DNA of 64,000 bases from Acanthosoma haemorrhoidale (taxonomy: Eukaryota; Arthropoda; Insecta; Hemiptera; Acanthosomatidae), in assembly GCA_930367205.1 (NCBI GenBank), contig OV884011.1:44281754-44345753 (forward strand), read 5' to 3'. This document shows positions 22,001 to 32,603 of the stretch, piece after piece; position 1 is the stretch's first letter; the number at the start of each line of letters is the position of its first letter. A program made the translations under genes and the position numbers. The notes under the pieces are model-generated. The model was not told the origin of the DNA. It did no database searches and worked only from the letters and a program-made list of their open reading frames with translations.

Positions 22001-24249
22001 ATGTTACTAGTTTAGCTCATGTACTCAAAAGTTGTTAAAGGACCGAAATTTAGTTAAATTTGTAAAATAATGGATTTTATAATGATATTGATAGTAATTG
22101 GTAAGTAAAAGATTGCATTAATGGCAAGCTGAATTGAGTAAAATGTGTTTAATAGGAGAAAATAAAACATTTACAAGAGGAAAACGACCGAAAATGGTAT
22201 ACAATGAAGATTAATAACTTCAAAAAAAGTAATAACTAAGAAAAAGAAGTGGTTTAATAAAATGATGACCATAATGCATATAAAATGCACTTAAAAGTAT
22301 TCGGGTTTTTAAAATTATTAACATTGAAATTATGTTGTGGACAGATTACATCGTCAACGGCTGCATGACATGACTTTGGCAATTCTTCATCCAATTACTG
22401 GTGAGACAAGCTGCGACATATGTATGTTAAATCTACTTACATTAAATGTTCTCCACTTTTCTGCGGTGAAGCAGTATAATCTTCTCAGAGGAAGAGATCA
22501 TCGGTAAGAGAAAAAAGAAGGAGAAGAAATCGCTGTAGATTTTTGAGTACAAATACCACCGCTGCTTAGACAGGAAAGCGGAGATATTCAGCGTGGCGTG
22601 GTGGTAGTATGAAAATCGTTGCTTGTGCGCTACTACGGTGTTTTTTGAACACAACCTGTCATTTGGCATTTGACTTGTCGAACTAACAAATGACAAGTGA
22701 AACTAAATCAAACATAGAGCCAAACACCACCAACGTATTCTATCTCAATCCGTTATCAAAATATGATTTTTTAAATCTTTTGTTCTCAACTTTGACCATA
22801 TATACGTAGTCATTTAAGTTAAATTTGCTTTAAGGCTAGTGTCCGTGTCCGCGTTTATTTTTGAAAATAACCATCTAAGAACCGGTGTGCGGCAATTCAA
22901 AGTTTATGAATATCGAAAAATTGGAACAGTTAAACTTTTTTCTTAAAAATTGCTGGATACTGTCAAAGTACCTAAAACCTTCGAATTGTGATTCCAATTT
23001 AAATTGGAAGGAAATTTTAGTGATACTGCAAAAAAACATAGGTAAGTTGAAAAAAAAAATGTAAAGGATCATATATCCTGGCAACCAAAAACCAAGAAGA
23101 GGTAATCGTGACGGGTTCATAATTGATAAAGAGTTAGTCAATGTTAAGATGGTATAAATTCAATAAACAAAAGAATCAAATTAAGAACGTTTATGATATT
23201 TTAAAGTCAACAACACTAACAAGGAGTGTGCAGAGTCAGAAAGCGACATTTAGAAAGGGAAAATTCATAGAAATATATTAAGCGCGGAAATAGCTTTAGG
23301 TTATAGGCTCCATTAGTTTTTTTCGTATATTTTTGCCTTTACTATTTGTAGAGACCATTTTTTTTTTATATTTTCCTTCGGTACTATAACGGCGATGGAG
23401 CCGATGCAGGACAAAGTGCTTGGAGAGAACACTAAAGCTAACTCGCGACACCGACGCCTGCTTAGTATTCTGCAGTTGTAAAAGGGCAAAGAGTTAAGCA
23501 CTGCGGTGACGTAAGCCAGCCTGATAACTCTCGTTTGCTACTTGGGCCTGCTCTCGAAGTTCAAACCAGCAGTCGTCCTGTTCCAAACGTGGCGGCACTA
23601 TAGCAGTCTTCAATCGCACGTGGCCTGGCAATACACCTTTATTGAGATCGAGGCATAATGGATAATTATTTTAGAAGCAATAGTTCGAACTTTGATCAAT
23701 TTGATAATTGTGATTGTTTCTGCTCAAGAACTATCTTTAGCTTATCCTGTCTTTTGATGTACCTTTAATGTAGGCTATAGGATTTGATGGTGACAACATT
23801 TGGGGGTTGATATTGTAAATGGTATTAACGTTTTACTTCAGGGGTTAATTGAACTGCTGCACGTGGAACGAACACGCAGCTGTCACCACAGCCGTAAAAA
23901 AAGAAAAGTTCGTTTGTACGAATGTGTGCAATGGCTTACTGTTAGAAACGAATTCATAACTAAGTTTAGTTACCTAAACGTACGTTTAACTAGTTCAAAC
24001 GCTTAAAAATTCAGTATGAATGACTTCAACACACGGTTTGGTTTGGAAAGGTTAGAGAGTATTGATATGGGAGAACTGAAATGGTCTTTGTGGGGGGGGG
24101 GGGCTGGAATTTGATTCAACAGAAGAACATTTGCTCTTTTCCAGGAAGAAGAATAGTGTGGAATTTCGAAGAGAGAAATACAAATAAAATAATCAGCACA
24201 AAGTAGATCGGAAGGATAATAAATGTCCAATTCGTTTCTAAAAGCGCAA
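19090..24249. other. unassigned stretch
   Basis: No supported gene. A run of 14 G lies at 19859-19872 and one of 10 or so near 24093. The segment at 19880-20130 and that at 23380-23640 are richer in G and C and may be old transposon pieces; open frames in them show no known motif. The rest is AT-rich. Confidence 0.4.
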
Positions 24250-25200
24250 ATTTCATGTTTTTTTTTGTTTTTTTCCCTTCATAGCCCCTTTAAATTTCCA
24301 GATAATTATATATAATTATAGATCCTCAGGCGAATCTATTTACAAATTATTTTGTATTTCCTGTAACATCACTACATTATATACAGGTTTTGTTATTTTA
24401 TAGAAATTATATAATGTATAAACAAGTATAATGACATAAATTATACGTGACTTGACGAAACTGACTAATAAGGTGATGGGGCTCACCTTTTTGATCAACC
24501 TTAAAACTAACTTACATACTAATTCTTATCATAATTTTTCCCCGACAGTCTGTTGCCATCGATGCGGGAGGGGTGGCGGGGTCATAGTGTTAAACACTGG
24601 ATTTGTCAGGTGCTGCAACGAGTCAAAAAACTTAATGTGTCTCCGGCGGATGAACTCACCCACCGACGGCACACCAAGCAACGGGTGCAGGTCAGCGTTC
24701 TTCAACCTCTCGAAAGAGGTATGTCGGACCACTTTTCGCATGATTCCATTCTGGAAGTGTTGGAGACATTTGGCTGTATTGTCAGTCAAGTGGGTAAATA
24801 GTGGGGCACCGTACAGCAGAGCTGGCCGGAGGACACATTTATATATCATCAATTTAAGACGAAGCGACAGGTTAGGTGACGTTAGCAAGTGCGATAGCCG
24901 GTAAGACCTTTGTCGTACTTTTTCTATTTTATTACTAAAATGAGTAGAGAAATGGAGATGCCTATCCATTTTTATACCCAAATAGTGCATTGAGAAAGCT
25001 GGTGAGCTCTCTTGCCCTCCCACGCTATACGATTTTGGCAAGGATTTTTTCCCCTTTTGGAGGGAGAAGATTACGCAGTCGGTCTTCCCGGCGTTTACGC
25101 TGATGTTTAACATGCCCAGTCTGTCACTGATAACGTTACAAACTGACTCGGCGTGTGTAAGAGCTCTTTGTGCACTCATGCTGCTGCTGTAAACCGCGAA
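24250..25200 (-). mobile_element. 5'-truncated LINE copy (left arm of a head-to-head pair)
   Basis: Minus-strand element: reverse transcriptase C-terminal half at 24529-25199, then a 3' untranslated region and an A-rich tail at about 24250-24440. The 5' break falls just after the catalytic FADD/YADD box, because the sequence starts AVYSSSMSAQRAL. The 3' region is repeated inverted at 25560-25745. Confidence 0.8.
24529..25199 (-). pseudogene. reverse transcriptase C-terminal fragment
   Basis: An open 216-codon frame carries the post-palm region of a jockey-superfamily-like reverse transcriptase: ISVNAGKTDCVIFSLQKGKK, then FSMHYLGIKMDRHLHFSTHF, the thumb-like RLKLMIYKCVLRPALLYGAP and the C-terminal RRRHIKFFDSLQHL. 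The palm with the catalytic aspartates is cut off, so it is inactive although the frame is intact. The intact frame suggests fairly recent insertion. The same motif order is seen at 44483-45330. Confidence 0.85.
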
Positions 25201-25393
25201 AATTTCATGAGTTTACTATTTGTTTTTCTTTCTTTGCCTCCTAACTTCTCAACGGGAAGGAATGCAATAGTCGTTTGTCTACTGCTTCTACCCTCCATTC
25301 CCGCTATAAAATTTATGACTTTGTTTGTCATTTCCTTGAAACTTTAGTGTTCCAGAATCTTAACAACCAATAGAAAAAGTACAACATAGGTCT

Positions 25394-25745
25394 TACCGGC
25401 TATCGCACTTGCTACCTTCACCCAACCTGTCGCTTCGTCTCAAACTGATGTTCTATAAATGTGCCCTCCGGCCAGCTCTGCTGTACGGTGCCCCACTATT
25501 TACCCACTTGACTGACAATACAGCCAAATGTGTCCAACATTTCCAGAATGGGATCATATAATGTATATCATACTTGTTTATTCATTATATAATTTTTATA
25601 AAATAACAAAACCTGTATATAATGTAGTGATGCTACAGGATATACAAAAATAATTAGTAAATAGATTCACCTGAGGATCTACAATTACATATAATTATCT
25701 GTAAATTTAAAAGGGGTATGAAAGGGGAGAAAAACCTAGAAAAAA
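25394..25745 (+). mobile_element. LINE copy (right arm of a head-to-head pair)
   Basis: The plus strand repeats the reverse transcriptase segment YRLSHLL to HFQNGI (25394-25558) and then jumps straight into the 3' region (25560-25745), omitting the C-terminal part seen in the left copy. Both segments match the left copy closely in inverted order. About 195 bp of unrelated sequence separates the two copies. Confidence 0.8.
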
Positions 25746-28700
25746 AAAACCAACAGATAGCAACAACTACCCGGGTCAGCGCCGGGTACTGCTTTTAGTA
25801 ATATATGCAATTGTGACAATATGGCCGATAATATTAGTATGATAACACCATGAATATTTTTTTTGGGTAAGTGTTTTTTATGATTAATGTAATTACATTA
25901 TGTTTTGGTTCTTTCTGTACACAAGGTTCTCCGATGTTTGCTCGCTCGGTGTTCTGAAAGTTAAGACTGAAGTTGAAGTTTATGTCTCTATGTCTGGAAT
26001 ATAATCATGAAGTTTGCTTCCTTTGATCCCTTGCTGCCCAACGTCTCCGGCCAAACTGAATCACGAATTAAGTAAATGACGCATAAATTACACTGCGGTG
26101 TAAATTTCTCGTAATAAATTGACCTACCAAAAATTGTCGACACAGTGTATGCACAATAAGTATACTTTTCATATGAACTCTTTGGTCAAAACCGTCAATT
26201 TTATTTTAGGTAATCGTTTAAGAATACCTAATATACTAAAAAGTCATAATATACAAATGATGGGAGTCAGTGTAGGCTGAAAGCCTACAAAAGTTAAAAC
26301 AAATCGTACAGCCTTTTAGAACCTCTTTCATAAAATGAGCGATATTACAAGCAATCATTATTTTGATGAATGACTACCGAAATTTTTCTTCTAATAGGCT
26401 CTGATGACCAAAATATTTTAATCATCAACTTCTAAAAACTAACCGACCATCAATAATAGGTTGGGCTATATTATGATTCGGAGCTGATGCCTATAACGAG
26501 GGTAATAAAATGGTTCACATACACCGTAGTAAGCTGAAAATTGAACCTTAACTATGAGGTTACTTTGACTTTCCCACTTTGACAAATCAGGAATAAAAAA
26601 CATCCCTTGATATTGCTATCAAGATTTTAATATCAGTTTTAAGATTTAAGATCATAGCCTAACAAAAGTCAATTTACGTCATGGAAGAATAGCTTGAAAG
26701 TGGTACCTAAGAGTAGACCTGGCCGGAAGAGACACATGTGAAAAAATAAGGCCATCTCGTTTTGAAAAAGAACAACTAGACCCTAAAAGGAGAGAAGTGT
26801 GTCAAGAAAACTGAAACAAAGCTTGGGAGGATACTACTTCTTCGATGCAAACCATTAAATGAGGTGTGAACCTATGAAATTTGGCAGCTACCCTCAATTA
26901 ACGGTTATCTAGAGGAAAATACCGGGTTCGATCGCGGCGTGGGTATGACACCCCTACAGGCCCTTGTTTCGACCCAAGTTTATCGAGGCTTCCTAGTGGC
27001 AGGCACTCAGCGCCGACGGAGCATTAAAATACATATGCTTCTCTAACGTTTTAGTGCTATTTTACAGCTTAGCAGTTTAACTGGGAAGCACTTTCTCCCT
27101 TCTCGTTCTGAACAACAGCAGAAAAGTGTGCGGTTTCGGGTAGCCTGTTGTCGTGCAAGCGTTTCGACATCGCGTGCCTACAGTAACGAAGCTCTGAACA
27201 CCCATTTCGATAATGTTCAATATCTAGGTTAATGAACTTCACTTTCTTCACGGAATAATAAACCTTTTAATATAGTAGGGTCATAAACGTCTATCCCTTC
27301 ATTTTTTTTTTCCTGTTGATTACAATCTCGGGGTAGTTTCATTGCTTGATTTTTTTTCAGACAATCTTTATGCATCTAAAATGAGCTCCGTGCCTTATTA
27401 AATCCAATGCTTTGAAAACCCTTTATTATTACATGAGATTATTGGCGATTCGATCGGCGTCAGGTCCTAAACAGAATAGCCTCTGGGAGAGCTTTTATAA
27501 CAAATAAATATTGCGTGACTTAAGTACTAAGGCATGAAATAATAAGGCAAACAATTAATAGCCGAAAGAAAAAAGTAATGATTCTGCTTCCATTCGCCTT
27601 GATGTTTCTGCGCTTCACTAGATTGTAGCTGAAGAGAAATCGACTAGGCTGTGTGGACTATCCAAAGGGAGATCAAAGGTCCCACATTCTCTAGCGCTGG
27701 CCCTGTAACGAATTTTTTCTTTATATTATAATTATTAAAGCAGTGGGATCACACAACACATTTTTTAAGTCTAATAAAACACTAAAGTGACGATTGATAC
27801 AAACGCGTGTTTTTTTTTGTTTTTGTTTTTTTTATTTCAGACCTCAAAAATAGTACAATGAATAAAATAATTTAATTTACAGATTTCTCCTCCGTGTTTG
27901 TAAAGAGACATGCTTGGAAGCAGATAGTGTTGGCTAAGAGTAGATCGACTAGAATTTTGTTTTGAAGATACAATAACAAGGGATTCATTTTCCCATTAAT
28001 TTATTTTGAGTATAGTTGTGAAAAGCCTCTAAAATAGTCAGGGAAAAGATCTTAAAATTACTTAGAGATTAATTACCTATTCAGTGAAATATTAACAGTT
28101 TTTTTTTTTATAAATGTCTACAATTTTGAGTTGCTCAATGAATACATTCCAATCACTCTATGCTTACAAGCAACCAAATATTCTGACAAATGTGAAGGAG
28201 AAATAAGAAACTATACTACATTGGCACGGAACTAATTAACATCGTTTGCTATTCGAAGTGTTGGGTCTTGGGACCCCAAAGGAATATAACATTATTGATA
28301 TACCTTCTCGTGCCGATTTACAGGCTTTTATTTGTGGTTAAGATATTGAGAAGATTTTAAAAAACAAAAAAAATTATTATTTTTTCTTCAACGAATGTTC
28401 TTGTATTTATAGGCTGTTGTCGCTGTAGTGAAATTTCCTTTTAAAAAATTGTATTTGCTATTCACATCTCCCTAACAGTCGGAAGTTACCTTCGTAGATA
28501 ACATACGTCATTAATATCTAGGACAGCTAACATCCACTTGACGCATCAATTATGATGATAATGTTTTTTCAATAACTTCAGTTTTGGAAAATCAAGCCCC
28601 GGACTAGGGGACAAAACAAATGAAATTCATTGGCTTCACCGAAAACTGTAATGGGTATTACAAATCATAATTTGATTTGAAAAACGACTGTACAGATAAG

Positions 28701-28946
28701 AAAATTATTAACTGGATATGGTGCACTGAACATAACGAAACTCGGCTACAGTGGTATACAGTTCAACTAAGAGAAATCGACCTAACTGGGGGATGTTAGA
28801 TTGTATTGTTTTTACCTCCATCACATTAGGAAGAATATATGCCAATGAATAGTCGATCAAGTTGATTCTAACTCACAAACCATCCCATTGTATATCTGTA
28901 CACACTGGCAGAAACAAATATCCCAGTGAAGCGACGACGGAATGAG
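25746..28946. other. unassigned stretch
   Basis: No supported gene. At 25768-25788 there is a GC-rich hairpin (stem TACCCGG/CCGGGTA, 7-base loop). Near 26925 the sequence GGGTTCGATCG resembles a tRNA-type B box in a GC-richer block (26690-27010) that may be SINE-derived. The rest is AT-rich. Confidence 0.4.
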
Positions 28947-29091
28947 GTTGGTCCCAGGTAAAGAAACAGACTCAAGTTGGTCACAGGTAAAGAAACAGAC
29001 TCAAGTTGGTCACAGGTAAAGAAACAGACTCAAGTTGGTCACAGGTAAAGAAACAGACTCAAGTTGGTCACAGGTAAAGAAACAGACTCAA
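28947..29091. repeat. minisatellite, five 29-bp units
   Basis: Five tandem copies of a 29-bp unit starting GTTGGTCACAGGTAAAGAAA and ending CAGACTCAA. The only difference I see is in the first copy (GTCCCAGG in place of GTCACAGG). Each unit contains CAGGTAAAG, which looks like a 5' splice site, but no exon is evident. Confidence 0.97.
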
Positions 29092-31830
29092 ACGGAAGAA
29101 TACAGAGCTTGACACCAAAGCAATAATGATTTTCTTCTCGTCCTCGACAGACCAACCTGCGATAGTACACCATTATCAGTTTATTTCATTATTACATCAT
29201 CATTGACTGCCATAAATCGAGAACTACTCAACAAAGAACCTGTCTATCAGAACGATTCAAATGAATAAAACAATAGAAATTACAGACTAAGCATCAATGT
29301 TCCTTATGGTTATATGTTTCATGACTTGATAATACGAAAGGAGGCCTCCATATTAAACGCGTGTCTCTAGCTGTAAAATATTATACCAAACACGTGAAAA
29401 CCAACAAACCCAAAGAATCTAGACAATTTCGATTTTGTAATTTTACTTTCTTCTTTATTGCCTGTTGCCTCTGTAATATGGAAATAATTGAACTGACCTT
29501 TAATTCCGCATTCCATCGACTTAATTTCTGAGATTTATTGAATTGAATTTCGTCATTTCATTTAAATTGAGCATATCGCAAAATGTCACTGTATCATTTC
29601 AGTTCATAGAATCATTTTAGTTTTCCATCAGTAGGTTTATTTACTATTAGGTTCAAGTAAAAGTAAAAAATGTCTCTAGAATGTTTAACGTATATACGGG
29701 GTATGTTCCACCCCCATCGGCCGAATTTGCATGTGGTCCCCTCTCATCAGGGTTCCTTAATAACACATCAAGCTGACCTCCCTCCGGTATCATGCTAAAT
29801 TACACGGCGCCCATCATTGTCCTAACTTAAGCACAGGTCCTTTCATGTCTTATTTTCCTCAATGAATGGCCTCTACGTTTAATTTACTTATTTACCTTTT
29901 AATTGAAAATTTTCTGGCCTAGCCTCGCTTCAATTGTTGACAGTTGAAGGAGTCGGGAGGAGTTTAAATGACGTCGTTTACCAAAAACAAGTTTGCAGCT
30001 AGAACTATTATGTAATTTGAATAGTTTATGTTTATATTGTCGGAACACTTAAGGGAGGAAGATATCGCCACCATTTGCTAGTATTCCACAAGCACAAGAA
30101 ATCGTTGATAGGTACTAATGAATTTCCGAGCCTTTCATTTTTCCTATTCATGAACTACAATATGGAATTTGAGCACTAAGCGCCTCTTTTAATAACTTAT
30201 CAACTGGACTCAGTTCTAGTCCTAAGTTTATAATTGCAATGTTTCTTTCAAAAAACCAAATGTATCGCCTTAATTTTAACTCAATTTACTGGGAGCTTGT
30301 AGCCGAATGGGCCACTTGCTTTGGCCTACAATGGTAGGTACTCTGTCTACCCCTATACCAACCTCATTTGTAATAATTGTTTCGATTTTCAGGGATGAGT
30401 AGCTATTACAAAAAAATCAACCCTGGGACAAAAATTTAATTCAACAAAACATTAAAATTTATCAAACATCTCTTGCAAAAATATCATATTATTCGAAAGT
30501 TAGAAAGGAACCGAAACCTAGATAGAAAGGCGTATTAACGCTTATTTATGTGAATCCCTCTTGCAAGCAAGGTAGTGGCTAAAAGTATTATTGTTAGGGC
30601 CGCCATTTAAATGTTGAGGACCTAAAGTTTCCCGACTGCTATGGATTCTGTCGGGGTATGGGCGATGTTGGCCAGGATTTTGAGATTTTAATCTGCCCCA
30701 AAGTCTGTTTTTATTTGTTAACTATACTCGTTAAATAAGCAAGAGAAGAATTTTGTTTTTACTAACCTCACACACACACACACACACACACAGCCTGATT
30801 TCAATCAATACCTTCTCCAGAATTTTCGGTATTGAAATGTTAACAATTTTATTAAGAAAGAAGCCGTTTTCCTATCCCTCGTGGCACATGTGAAATTGTT
30901 TTATTTTGATTTAAAATATACAATCGTCTGATTATAAGACAAAAAACAACTATTAAAGTTATAATTTCTTGTTAATCAGATGACTCGATAATCCGTGTAT
31001 ACTAGCCTGCGTTATCTCCATTTAAATAGCGATAAGTTAAGAAACGGTACTTAGTTATCTATTAAAGCATCCGATATGACACACGGAAATTTTATCGTTC
31101 AAGAAGAAACGACAAACAAACATTTTAGAACCGTTTCGTAAATAAGATGTGACTTAATGATAGGCAGACCGTCACAATTATAACGTTTACAAAAAAGAAA
31201 AAGTCTTTCGTTATTTATTAGATGTTTCCCAGCCCGAAAGGAGAGAGGCTCTACTTTGAGGCAGGTATCACATTTTGTCACTCTGTATGTTCTTTGTTAG
31301 CGGCCGTGAAAATGATCTAATCGATGTGAAATTCTAAAGGAATATTTCAGAATACTTGTACTTGTAAGTATGAGAAATAAAACTAAAAGTAGGGATAGTT
31401 CAGATATTTTTTTAAATATTGAAATATATTTCACGGCTCAGAGTTTCCCCCTTTATTGTTACCCATGGGCATACCAATCATCATTAATCACGCATAAAGG
31501 AATATGAATATGTCCTCTAAATCAATGTTTTCAGAACCAACATAGCAGTCGTAAAGCTCTTTCAACTAATCTGAAATTTTAAAGATATATTCCAAAAATA
31601 TACAGTATACTATTCACCTGTTCGTTAAGACACATTAACAAAAAAAAAGAAAAGACAGTTTTAACTTTTAAAAAAAATATTCTTGTTGTTTATTTTTTGT
31701 ATTTCTTTGAAGGGAATTTTTGATCAAAAATAGGGAGTAATATATTCACAACTAAATACACACACATCCCGTATTTCCACCAGTATCTCTTCATATTATT
31801 TATTTGCTAGCAACATTATGCCACGAATCA
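29092..31830. other. unassigned stretch upstream of the channel gene
   Basis: No supported gene. A (CA)n microsatellite lies at about 30768-30792. The segment 30290-30400 begins TGTAGCCGAATGGGCCACTT, which has a tRNA-like A-box look but no matching B box was found. Confidence 0.4.
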
Positions 31831-31985
31831 TTTCGTTTGTATATTATACAGTTGTTATTCTGTTGATCTCTTGATCACTTAATTGATAAGAAAAGTCAAG
31901 AAGAAGATGTAGAGGGTTATTGGAGATTCGACAGCGAAGAAGGTTGGCAAGTCTGGCAGGGAGCAAGAAGTGGGGATCATATTTC
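31831..31985 (+). repeat. partial duplicate of channel exon 1 and its upstream flank
   Basis: The block at 31938-31977 (AAGGTTGGCAAGTCTGGCAG and onward to GTGGGGATCA) matches 32333-32372, the start of the channel coding region, at roughly four of five positions. Weaker similarity continues upstream (TTGATCACTTAATTGATAAG against TTGATTACTTAATGCATGAAG). The equivalent of the start codon is not preserved. It looks like a decayed local duplication about 395 bp upstream of the true exon. Confidence 0.6.
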
Positions 31986-32329
31986 TAAGTCATTTTGGTT
32001 TTACGGAAGCATTTCCGTATCCCTGCTCCGAAGCTGTTTTAAGATTTCAACATGTTTATTGTAATTTTTAGTTACCGAGATGGTTCGACCATTAAAGTGA
32101 AATAATTTTGGTTCAAAATGTATTTATGTACAATGTTACAATGTTATTTATGTACATCATGAAATGAGTTATTAAGAAACTTACATAGAATATCATTGTC
32201 ATCTTTCTATATCGTTTCTTTATTACATACCTCCTTTAATTTCCCTCCAAAACAAAACTGCGAGATCACTGCTCCCTTGATTACTTAATGCATGAAGAAG
32301 GAGAAGAGAGCTGGGGAGGATAAGGAGAG

Positions 32330-32603
32330 ATGGGAGGTTGGCAAGACTGGCGGCTAGCGAGGAGTGGGGATCAGTCGGTTCCCAGAGATGGTCGGATGCT
32401 GAGGACGAGGGCGCACACAAGGCGGTTGTTCGGCTTCCGCCGTTCCACCTTCTTCTTGGTCCTCTTCTCTCTCACTTACGTCTGCTACCTTCTAGCCGGT
32501 GCTTCTGTCTTCGCCGCCCTCGAAGCCCCTGGGGACACCAAGCGGAGGGAGCACCTGCACCTCAGCATCAAGGCCTTCAGGGACAGGTTCGCCTGTGTAG
32601 ATG
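32330..32603 (+). CDS. K2P channel exon 1 (coding part)
   Basis: Encodes residues 1-91: a basic N-terminal tail, the first membrane segment (FFLVLFSLTYVCYLLAGASV) and the start of the cap helix with Cys89. An in-frame TAA three codons before the ATG supports this start; Met23 is the next candidate. The donor reads GATG|GTGAGT. The exon is much richer in G and C than its surroundings. Confidence 0.93.

Noticed and set aside
26900..26960. tRNA gene suggested by GGGTTCGATCG
   Set aside because: Only a B-box-like match; no A box at proper distance and no cloverleaf can be formed by eye.
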